Part shown: positions 1 through 4,932 of the stretch, in pieces
Numbering within the stretch: position 1 is the stretch's first letter
How the letters are laid out: every line of letters starts with the position of its first letter
Assembly (NCBI GenBank): GCA_016839955.1
Contig: JAEOTI010000099.1
Span: forward strand, 1 to 5,106
DNA: 5,106 bases
Reading direction: 5' to 3'
DNA from: Candidatus Hodarchaeota archaeon
GTDB lineage: Archaea; Asgardarchaeota; Heimdallarchaeia; Hodarchaeales; YT1-057
Made by a program: the position numbers and the translations under genes
Notes under the pieces: generated by a model
The model's input: only the letters and a program-made list of their open reading frames with translations
Database searches by the model: none
Told to the model about the DNA's origin: nothing

Positions 1-588
1 AAAGAATTGAAACGAATAAAAAGTCAGCTAGAACTCCCTGAAGATGTAGCAGAGATGGGAGCAATGATTTATAGAAAAGCTCTTAAAAAAAATTTGATTA
101 GAGGAAGATCTATTGATGGAATGATCGCTGCTAGCTTGTACCTCGCATGTCGAAAGAAGAAATTACCTCAAACTCTTAAAGATATTGCTTCAGTCTCAAA
201 TATTACTTCTAAAGAACTTGGAAGGTGTATTCGGATAATTCTTCAAAAATTGGATCTGAAGGTTAATCCAAGTGATTATTCGGCCCTTGTACATCGCTTA
301 GGCATAAATCTTCGTGTAACCATGCGTGCTCGTCGCCAAGCTGTCAAAATTTTGAACATAGCTCGTCTGAAAGGAGCTACAGTAGGCAAAAATCCAATGA
401 GTCTAGCCGCAGCGGCTTTATATATTGCCACAATCCAAACAGGAGAACGAAGAACTCAACAGGAAATTGCTACAGCTGCTAAGATTACACCTGTTACGAT
501 AAGGAATCGATTCAAAGAATTAGTAAAGATTTTAGATGCAGAATCTCCTAAAAATGGGCATGACCCCCTCAGAACATTGTTGGTCTGA
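1..588 (+). CDS. tfb: Transcription initiation factor IIB (TFB), 5'-truncated by the window edge
   Basis: Archaeal TFB bridges TBP on the TATA box to RNA polymerase and reads the BRE element. The reading frame is open from base 1, giving 195 visible residues and a TGA stop. Two cyclin-fold repeats are visible. Repeat 1 covers about residues 9-90 and carries the TFIIB-type signature GRSIDGMIAASLYLACR at 35-51. Repeat 2 covers about 105-180, with NPMSLAAAALYIA at 131-143. Its helix-turn-helix (about 152-175, TQQEIATAAKITPVTIRNRF) is the part that contacts the BRE in known structures. Archaeal TFBs are usually about 300 residues, so roughly 100 residues (zinc ribbon, B-finger/reader and linker) must lie upstream. 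The TTG at 7-9 could be read as a start, but it falls just before the cyclin core and is almost certainly internal. The gene ends 24 bp from the convergent ABC ATPase gene. Many archaea carry several TFB paralogues, and which one this is cannot be told here. Confidence 0.95.
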   Translation, partial: KELKRIKSQLELPEDVAEMGAMIYRKALKKNLIRGRSIDGMIAASLYLACRKKKLPQTLKDIASVSNITSKELGRCIRIILQKLDLKVNPSDYSALVHRLGINLRVTMRARRQAVKILNIARLKGATVGKNPMSLAAAALYIATIQTGERRTQQEIATAAKITPVTIRNRFKELVKILDAESPKNGHDPLRTLLV

Positions 589-612
589 GAATTTCATCCT
601 TTGACGATCTGA

Positions 613-1317
613 TCAATTAATATCCTCAATAGAGGATACCATCCCGTCCTTGATATGAAAGACGCGATTTGCTTGTCTAGCAATATTAGAATCGTGGGTT
701 ACTAGTATCAACGTCTGATTCTCAGTTTTATTGACTTCTTTTAATAGATTCAAAATAGCTAATCCTGATTCAGTATCTAAATCACCTGTGGGTTCATCAG
801 CAAGAAGTATCGTTGGTCGATTTGATAACGCTCTTGCTATTGCTACACGTTGCCGTTCTCCTCCACTTAACTCGTCAGGTTTATGATCTTTTCTTTTTAG
901 AAGATCCACTTTCTCTAGTAGTTCAGTAGCTCTTTGAACACGTTCATCTTTTGGTATACCAGCGATTAACATTGGTAATTCTACATTCTCTAAAGCTGTT
1001 AAAACAGGAAGTAGGTTATAAAACTGGAAAATAAAACCAACACTTTTTCTTCTGATCTCTGTAAGTTCCTGTTCACTTGCTCGCGAAATGTCATTTTTTT
1101 CTAGTAGTACCTGCCCTGAAGAAGGATTATCTAATGAGCCAATAATATTAAGCAATGTTGTTTTTCCACAACCAGAAGGACCCATTATTGAAACCATTTC
1201 ACCCCTGTTAATTTTCATATTAATACCTCTTAGAGCATCTACTCTCACCTCTCCAAGAATGTAAGATTTTCTAAGATTTATACACTCTACAACAATGTCT
1301 TTCTCTGTGGTTCCCAT
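613..1317 (-). CDS. ABC transporter ATP-binding protein, LolD/MacB/FtsE-like family
   Basis: This is a cytoplasmic ATPase subunit that would power a membrane-bound ABC permease. The protein is 234 residues from the ATG at 1317, the normal size for a single nucleotide-binding domain. Counting from the upstream GTG at 1326 (237 residues), the motifs are Walker A GPSGCGKT (49-56), Q-loop Gln101 in FIFQFYNLLP, signature LSGGERQRVAIARAL (153-167), Walker B ILLADE (173-178), D-loop GDLD (181-184) and switch His211 in VTHD. All catalytic residues are present. FQFYNLLPVLTALENVELP and LLADEPTGDLDTESG are typical of the LolD/MacB group, whose partners are FtsX-like permeases with large extracytoplasmic domains. 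I prefer the ATG because the GTG lies inside the Shine-Dalgarno sequence GGGTGA. No permease gene adjoins it: the neighbour downstream is convergent TFB and the upstream neighbour is divergent. The transported or extruded substrate is unknown. Confidence 0.93.
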   Translation of the reverse strand: MGTTEKDIVVECINLRKSYILGEVRVDALRGINMKINRGEMVSIMGPSGCGKTTLLNIIGSLDNPSSGQVLLEKNDISRASEQELTEIRRKSVGFIFQFYNLLPVLTALENVELPMLIAGIPKDERVQRATELLEKVDLLKRKDHKPDELSGGERQRVAIARALSNRPTILLADEPTGDLDTESGLAILNLLKEVNKTENQTLILVTHDSNIARQANRVFHIKDGMVSSIEDIN

Positions 1318-1322
1318 TTTAG

Positions 1323-1328
1323 TCACCC
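1323..1328 (-). promoter_or_regulatory. Ribosome binding site that decides the ABC ATPase start
   Basis: On the minus strand the bases read GGGTGA, then CTAAA, then ATG. GGTGA matches the archaeal anti-Shine-Dalgarno complement and sits 5 nt before the ATG at 1317. The alternative in-frame GTG (1326-1324) is part of this motif, so it is unlikely to be the start codon. Confidence 0.6.
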
Positions 1329-1367
1329 GTTATTTATCTTAAGTCTTGTTTAATCCTTAACATCGGG

Positions 1368-1376
1368 ATATTATAT
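1368..1376 (-). promoter_or_regulatory. Candidate TATA box for the ABC ATPase gene
   Basis: The minus strand reads ATATAATAT, centred about 55 nt before the ATG at 1317. With the usual archaeal spacing of about 25 nt to the start site, this would give a leader of roughly 30 nt containing the GGTGA ribosome binding site. A clear purine-rich BRE is not seen upstream, and AT-rich DNA makes chance matches common. Confidence 0.35.
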
Positions 1377-1509
1377 GAAGGGAGCGACTCACTTGCGTTT
1401 TATTAACGTTTTGATAAGTGTAATAATCTGATCATAAAGCATTCTTTTACTACCTTTTCAAATTTTAACTATTAGTCTGAGAATTAATAAGCTAAATGAG
1501 CCGATTATG

Positions 1510-1516
1510 TTATAAG
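1510..1516 (+). promoter_or_regulatory. Candidate TATA box for the 143-residue protein gene
   Basis: TTATAAG lies about 57 nt before the ATG at 1570, which would place transcription start near 1540 with a leader of about 30 nt that includes the GAGGT ribosome binding site. It is a weak call made by position and composition only. Confidence 0.3.
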
Positions 1517-1557
1517 AAAGGAACATTACGTAAAGCATTAGCATTGAAAAAAGTGAT

Positions 1558-1562
1558 GAGGT
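1558..1562 (+). promoter_or_regulatory. Ribosome binding site GAGGT for the gene at 1570
   Basis: GAGGT is followed by 7 nt and then ATG. It matches the centre of the archaeal Shine-Dalgarno consensus and supports the ATG at 1570 as the true start. Confidence 0.6.
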
Positions 1563-1569
1563 TCCAGTT

Positions 1570-2001
1570 ATGTCCGAAGATGCTTCACAGCTTGAGAAAA
1601 TGCTCAATCAGCCAATAGCAAAAAAAATTCTAGAAAATTTAGCAAAAGAAGATCTTTCTATATCTCAAATTTCAAGAAAGTTGCAAAATGTTGATATTCA
1701 GAAGATTATAGCCTTTATTGCTGAATTACAGCGCCTTGGTTTAGTAATTCCTTCTTCAACTGAACCTATCGAAAGAAAAACAAACGAAGTCGAGAAAGAT
1801 TCCGACAAACATAATGAAATTATACAAATTCCCCGTCATGAGTGGTTCTCACCACTAGGACTAGCGATACCTGAGTATAATGCATTATGGGAAGAAGTGG
1901 CGAAGCAAAAAGGAGAATCTTATCCCAAAATATTGGACAACCTTATATGTACAATACCTGATTCATTAAAAGAACAGTTCAAAAATGATAATCCTGACTG
2001 A
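1570..2001 (+). CDS. Unrecognised 143-residue protein with winged-helix-like N-terminus
   Basis: I do not recognise the family. Residues about 7-62 look like a small winged helix-turn-helix. LNQPIAKKILENLAKEDLSI (12-31) resembles the first helix of ArsR-type regulators. SISQISRKLQ (30-39) could be the helix-turn-helix entry, and IQKIIAFIAELQRLGLV (43-59) the recognition helix leading to the wing. A hydrophilic charged linker (63-83) follows. The C-terminal part (84-143) has the distinctive run IPRHEWFSPLGLAIPEYNALW (87-107) with His90, Trp92, Phe93 and Trp107, then amphipathic helices. There is no signal peptide, membrane segment or Cys-based metal site (the only Cys is in LICTIP near 127), so it is likely cytoplasmic. 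The start is supported by GAGGT 7 nt upstream. A transcription regulator or a protein-protein adaptor are both possible, and only the HTH-like pattern favours the former. Confidence 0.8.
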   Translation: MSEDASQLEKMLNQPIAKKILENLAKEDLSISQISRKLQNVDIQKIIAFIAELQRLGLVIPSSTEPIERKTNEVEKDSDKHNEIIQIPRHEWFSPLGLAIPEYNALWEEVAKQKGESYPKILDNLICTIPDSLKEQFKNDNPD

Positions 2002-2050
2002 CTAAGTTAACCTATCACTTAAATTTTCATCAATCAATAAATTATTATCG

Positions 2051-2060
2051 AAAATTTTTT
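2051..2060 (+). terminator. Candidate oligo-T terminator after the 143-residue protein gene
   Basis: About 50 nt after the stop at 2001 there is AAAA followed by a run of six T, within a very AT-rich stretch. Archaeal RNA polymerase can terminate at such U-tracts without a strong hairpin. No convincing stem precedes it, so this is only a candidate. Confidence 0.3.
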
Positions 2061-2106
2061 CACTATTAGTTAATTGAGCTTCTAACGGCATTTAAGAATT
2101 ACTCTC

Positions 2107-2114
2107 TTTATATA
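2107..2114 (+). promoter_or_regulatory. TATA box for the triple-repeat protein gene
   Basis: TTTATATA is the best TATA match in the window. It lies about 42 nt before the ATG at 2152, so transcription would start near 2136 and leave a short leader of about 15 nt. That agrees with the weak ribosome binding site here (AGGA at 2137-2140, 11 nt before the ATG), since short-leader archaeal mRNAs often do without a strong one. Confidence 0.5.
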
Positions 2115-2151
2115 GGGGTTACTATTCAAAGTTAATAGGAAATAAGTAATA

Positions 2152-3795
2152 ATGTTTCGACAAAACGCAGTTTTAAATGATTTTGTAAATTTTCTAAAAG
2201 CACGGGGACGATTTCGTGACATCGAATTCATAGAAAATAGTGTTCATGCAACACCACGTATTCCAGGCTTTCCCATGATCATTTTTTATATCGAAGAAAC
2301 GCAAGCAGATCCAAAAGACCTTCATTACGTCTTAGAGATTCATGGATCTGAATCAAATGTAATGAATCGTGAAATCCGAGAATTCTTTGGTCTGAATAAA
2401 CTAAGGGAGTACAAAATTCGTGCAAAATTTCATCTCAAAAGCAACTCTGAGGAGTTGTTCACCGTTGAAATAGAAGGAATTGGTACATCCTTTGAAGATT
2501 TCACAGAAAAACTAGAAGATATGATCTCAACAAGCCAATTAACAATTGAAAAGACACAAAAAACCCTGATATTCAGTAAAATAGTCCAAAAAGAAGTTTC
2601 AACTCCACCTAGACCTACACAAGTGGTTAAAAAAGTTTCACCTGTTGTTCGGCCATCATCAACGAAAATTTCGCCTGTAAAAGTAATGTCGAAACGACCT
2701 AGCCCAAGCACTTCCCCCTCTGCGGTGATGAGACCTCCAAAACGAAATTCCAACATACCAGAGGTTTCTAGAAGTAATACTGTTGTAAAAGATATAACAA
2801 CTACCGAAACTAGTACAAAAGAGGATGATGAACTTCAATTAGAGAAAATTAATGATGATTTCGACGAAGCAAGTCTTTTTCGTGAACCCCCAAAGCAGGA
2901 TGCCATTTCTTCTTCACCATCTTCTGATCCAGAAGCTGATCTGTTCAAAATAGAACCTCCTGATAGATCCTATTCTACTGATGTGAAACCTTACCTAAAA
3001 CAGTCAAGGGGTTTATTCCGAAAAGATAATTGGGAAGAGGATTTACCAACTGAAACAGAAATGGAGATACTTGATCGTACATTTGCTCGGATCAAGCATC
3101 GAACAAAACCAGAAATCTTAGCTAAAGATTTAAGTATCGCTATAGAAGATGCAGAAAAGCATTTGCGAAATTTAATTTCAAAAGGGCTTCTAAGGACTCA
3201 GGTTGGCTGGTTCATTATTAAAAAAAGCCATCTTCCTTTTTTCAAAGAACATTTCGCAGATGGAAACAAAAAGAAGAAGAAAAAGAAATCTCCCAGAATC
3301 TCACGTACTGGGGAAGGTTTAACCCCAGAAGAAATTTCCACAATTAAAGCCATTAAATCCCGACCAAATCTAAAAGCTCAATCCAATTTACTCACACGCC
3401 CAACTGGATTAAAGCAAAGCATTTTAAAAGAAGTTCTAAGAAATTTAGTTGATAAGGGAATTCTAAGAGTGTCTTATGGCTGGTACATTCTGAAAGACAA
3501 GCATATATTAGAACAAAAAAGAGGATCCCAAAGCTCAGGAACCACAACAGAAGAAAGCACAGAACTAATTGTACCCAAAGGGTATAACCTTACAAAATCA
3601 GAAGTTGATGTGATCCAAGCATTGTTACGACGTCCTCAATTCAAAGCTCAATCAAACCTACTTACTTCTGAAGTAAAACTGTCAAAGGATCAAATAAAAC
3701 AAGTTCTAAGGGATTTAGTTGAAAAAGAAATCTGTAAGGTAACATATGGCTGGTATGCTTTAAAGAACCCAAACCAGTTTAAAAATTCTGATTAG
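2152..3795 (+). CDS. Unrecognised 547-residue protein: alpha/beta domain, disordered linker, three winged-helix-like repeats
   Basis: I do not recognise this protein as a named family. Residues 1-145 look like a folded alpha/beta domain with alternating strands such as MIIFYIEE (42-49), LHYVLEIHG (57-65) and ELFTVEIEG (101-109). Residues about 146-297 are low complexity: first basic and Pro/Ser/Thr-rich (150-200), then acidic (224-262). The C-terminal half holds three winged-helix-like units: about 298-364, 390-453 and 480-543. Each has a helical front, a helix ending LRNLxxKG or LRDLVEKE, and a wing with GW[FY]x[IL]K (G352, G443 and G533). Between units 1 and 2 lies a run of seven lysines (373-379). 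There is no signal peptide or membrane segment, so it is likely cytoplasmic. Nucleic-acid binding through the winged helices and basic linker is inference, and protein-protein assembly is an alternative. The gene has its own TATA box and a terminator-like hairpin behind it, so it appears monocistronic. Confidence 0.88.
   Translation: MFRQNAVLNDFVNFLKARGRFRDIEFIENSVHATPRIPGFPMIIFYIEETQADPKDLHYVLEIHGSESNVMNREIREFFGLNKLREYKIRAKFHLKSNSEELFTVEIEGIGTSFEDFTEKLEDMISTSQLTIEKTQKTLIFSKIVQKEVSTPPRPTQVVKKVSPVVRPSSTKISPVKVMSKRPSPSTSPSAVMRPPKRNSNIPEVSRSNTVVKDITTTETSTKEDDELQLEKINDDFDEASLFREPPKQDAISSSPSSDPEADLFKIEPPDRSYSTDVKPYLKQSRGLFRKDNWEEDLPTETEMEILDRTFARIKHRTKPEILAKDLSIAIEDAEKHLRNLISKGLLRTQVGWFIIKKSHLPFFKEHFADGNKKKKKKKSPRISRTGEGLTPEEISTIKAIKSRPNLKAQSNLLTRPTGLKQSILKEVLRNLVDKGILRVSYGWYILKDKHILEQKRGSQSSGTTTEESTELIVPKGYNLTKSEVDVIQALLRRPQFKAQSNLLTSEVKLSKDQIKQVLRDLVEKEICKVTYGWYALKNPNQFKNSD
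3043..3243 (+). repeat. Winged-helix-like protein repeat 1 (divergent copy)
   Basis: This encodes residues 298-364 of the 547-residue protein. It aligns with repeat 2 best at its end: HLRNLISKGLLRTQVGWF against VLRNLVDKGILRVSYGWY. The front half has drifted and lacks the KAQSNLL word of the other two copies. It is the oldest or most specialised of the three. Confidence 0.65.
3319..3510 (+). repeat. Winged-helix-like protein repeat 2
   Basis: This encodes residues 390-453. Against repeat 3 I count by eye 31 identical residues in 64 with no gaps, including KAQSNLLT, VLRxLV and YGWYxLK. DNA identity is also visible: AAAGCTCAATC at 3373-3383 recurs exactly 270 bp later. Confidence 0.8.
3589..3780 (+). 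repeat. Winged-helix-like protein repeat 3
   Basis: This encodes residues 480-543, ending four residues before the C-terminus. It is the in-register partner of repeat 2 at a constant offset of 90 residues (270 bp). The helix before the wing has changed from DKGILR to EKEICK, so the turn glycine is lost in this copy while the YGWY wing is kept. Confidence 0.8.
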
Positions 3796-3845
3796 AGCTA
3801 GATAGAAAGATTTCCAACCCTTATTACAAAGAATAGCCAAGTACT

Positions 3846-3884
3846 CCCTTGTTTAAGCTTCGATAAACAGAAAGAGGGTTTTTT
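3846..3884 (+). terminator. Hairpin plus T6 terminator after the triple-repeat protein gene
   Basis: TGTTTA (3850-3855) pairs perfectly with TAAACA (3864-3869) around an 8-nt loop. CCCT (3846-3849) can pair with AGGG (3875-3878) across a 5-nt bulge on the 3' side. Six T (3879-3884) follow at once. It lies about 50 nt after the stop at 3795 and before the next gene's promoter. The shape is that of an intrinsic terminator, although in archaea the T-run alone may be what matters. Confidence 0.5.
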
Positions 3885-3891
3885 ATTAATT

Positions 3892-3910
3892 CGAATAATT
3901 ATTAAATTCG
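3892..3910. repeat. Small AT-rich inverted repeat upstream of the archaeosortase gene
   Basis: CGAAT (3892-3896) and ATTCG (3906-3910) are inverted copies that flank and overlap a perfect 10-bp palindrome, AATAATTATT (3894-3903). It sits about 90-110 bp before the ATG at 4001 and upstream of the putative TATA box, where an operator could lie. In such AT-rich DNA it may be chance. Confidence 0.25.
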
Positions 3911-3942
3911 TGAAGACTACTTCCTCCTGCAGCCTAAGTAAT

Positions 3943-3950
3943 CTTTAATA
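3943..3950 (+). promoter_or_regulatory. Weak candidate TATA box for the archaeosortase gene
   Basis: A TTTAATAT-like word occurs about 53 nt before the ATG at 4001, which would give a leader of roughly 28 nt. No strong Shine-Dalgarno follows: the leader end reads GCGGAAGAGCTGTCAA, with only partial matches. Confidence 0.3.
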
Positions 3951-4000
3951 TCTATCTTACATACAGTTAATTAGAAATAAAAAAGCGGAAGAGCTGTCAA

Positions 4001-4744
4001 ATGAGCAATGAAAACATAACTTCCTCCGAATCAAGTGCTGATTCAGTTTTAAAGAACAAATCAACAGATGAGAAAGGAGAAGAGCCTCCAACAAAACGAT
4101 TTCATAACGATAAATTAATGATTACAACCTTAATAGTTGCTTCTCTCATTACTGTTCTGATATATGCGGTTCCAGATTGGGTCTTCTTAGAAATCCCTAC
4201 GAGGAATATTATTAGTGATATTCTCTCTGTAATTGGAATTGAAAACTTCCATATTCCAAATTTAGAACCAAATTCCGTCATACCAGAGTATCTTAGGGGT
4301 GGAGAGTTTCCATTTATTGAAGCTACAGCACTAACACCTGGGATTCATATTCCATCAACAAATGGTGACTACTGGATTGTGAAAGCGTGTACTGGGATGC
4401 AAGCAGGTGGATTACTTATTGCTATCATACTAGTTACAGAAGTTACTTGGACAGCAAAAGTTCGTGCGAGTTTAGCATTATTTATAGCATTATTTATTGG
4501 AAATACCTTACGTATCACATTTCACCTCTGGTGTGTTTCCTTCTTAGTATCCCAGTTTCAAATGGATCCAAATACTGCATTTTATTGGGCTCACGATGTT
4601 TCCTCCAAGGTAATAGGTTTCTTTGGAACCATTCTTTTTGCGATGATAATAGAAAAGATGGGTGTCCCACTTATTGATCAATTCGCTGATTGGCTCGATT
4701 GGATGTGGTGGAGAATTGACAAAGTTATCTCCTCTTTCACCTAA
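4001..4744 (+). CDS. Archaeosortase/exosortase family membrane protease-transpeptidase
   Basis: Archaeosortases recognise a C-terminal sorting tripartite signal (short motif, membrane segment, basic tail) on exported proteins, cleave it, and in known cases help anchor the protein through a lipid. The family-defining residues are visible: Cys130 in KACTGMQAG (128-136), Arg171 in GNTLRI (167-172) and His198 in YWAHD (195-199), in the expected order and spacing across membrane segments. The N-terminal 38 residues are hydrophilic and Ser/Glu/Lys-rich with no signal peptide, so they are probably cytoplasmic. Hydrophobic segments are about 39-58, 133-150, 154-169, 172-185 and 203-218. A loop of about 70 residues (59-128) precedes the Cys and would lie outside. 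At 247 residues with about five membrane segments it is a compact member, and most exosortases are longer. The C-terminus (228-239) is rich in Trp and Asp. The start has only a weak ribosome binding site, and no other Met precedes the first membrane segment except Met40 at its very edge. No sorted substrate is encoded in this window. The exact subfamily is not assigned. Confidence 0.87.
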   Translation: MSNENITSSESSADSVLKNKSTDEKGEEPPTKRFHNDKLMITTLIVASLITVLIYAVPDWVFLEIPTRNIISDILSVIGIENFHIPNLEPNSVIPEYLRGGEFPFIEATALTPGIHIPSTNGDYWIVKACTGMQAGGLLIAIILVTEVTWTAKVRASLALFIALFIGNTLRITFHLWCVSFLVSQFQMDPNTAFYWAHDVSSKVIGFFGTILFAMIIEKMGVPLIDQFADWLDWMWWRIDKVISSFT

Positions 4745-4932
4745 TTACCATTCTGAATCAACATGAAGGATATCCGCACTTTTCCTACCTTACTCGACAA
4801 AAATAGCCTTGAAAAATGCGAAAATCTTTCGAACTTAGATTTCTTGATGTAAAACTTCTTAAACAAAACAGCATTTAGATTAGCTGAAATAAGGATCTAA
4901 TCAACCTAGATTTCATGACAGGTGGTTTGAGA
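4745..4932 (+). promoter_or_regulatory. Intergenic leader before Sec61-beta with an inverted repeat
   Basis: This 188-bp spacer should carry the promoter for the Sec61-beta gene. No clean TATA box stands out. An inverted repeat lies at 4875-4902: TTAGATTAG (4875-4883) can pair with ATCTAATC (4895-4902) in two overlapping registers, TTAGAT/ATCTAA or GATTAG/CTAATC. It ends about 17 nt before the ribosome binding site. A 29-codon ORF at 4763-4852 has no ribosome binding site and is not called. No terminator T-run is seen after the archaeosortase stop, so read-through into the next gene is possible. Confidence 0.35.
4920..4924 (+). promoter_or_regulatory. Ribosome binding site AGGTG for Sec61-beta
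   Basis: AGGTG is followed by 8 nt and then the ATG at 4933. It matches the archaeal Shine-Dalgarno consensus and fixes the start of a gene that would otherwise be easy to miss at the window edge. Confidence 0.6.

Larger units (their letters stand above)
1318..1569. promoter_or_regulatory. Divergent intergenic promoter region
   Basis: This AT-rich spacer of about 250 bp separates the minus-strand ABC ATPase from the plus-strand gene at 1570, so it must hold start signals for both. TATA-like boxes are seen near each end (listed separately). The middle part (about 1395-1475) contains short AT-rich words and a TGATCA palindrome at about 1428-1433, but no long inverted repeat that I would call an operator. 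An 18-codon ORF inside it (1375-1431) lacks a ribosome binding site and is not called. Confidence 0.5.

Noticed and set aside
7..9. TTG as the start of the TFB gene
   Set aside because: The frame is open to the window edge, and a start here would delete the zinc ribbon and linker that TFBs need. It is far more likely an internal Leu codon.
1375..1431. 18-codon hydrophobic ORF (begins MKGATHLRF) in the divergent promoter region
   Set aside because: It is very short, has no ribosome binding site, and overlaps the candidate TATA box of the ABC ATPase gene.
2430..2756. 108-codon open frame on the minus strand inside the triple-repeat protein gene
   Set aside because: It lies wholly within a strongly supported plus-strand gene, has no ribosome binding site, and its composition mirrors the low-complexity linker on the other strand.
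3373..3653. Repeated 11-mer AAAGCTCAATC 270 bp apart, considered as a CRISPR-like or recombination repeat
   Set aside because: The two copies are in frame and encode the same KAQS word of a protein repeat. There are only two, with no spacer regularity beyond the protein repeat itself.
4387..4677. 96-codon open frame in another plus-strand frame inside the archaeosortase gene
   Set aside because: It is a shadow of the archaeosortase frame, which has the conserved Cys/Arg/His motifs. The alternative translation is rich in Ser, Tyr and Cys with no recognisable domain.
4763..4852. 29-codon ORF (begins MKDIRTFPTLL) between archaeosortase and Sec61-beta
   Set aside because: It has no Shine-Dalgarno and no recognisable motif, and its length is expected by chance.
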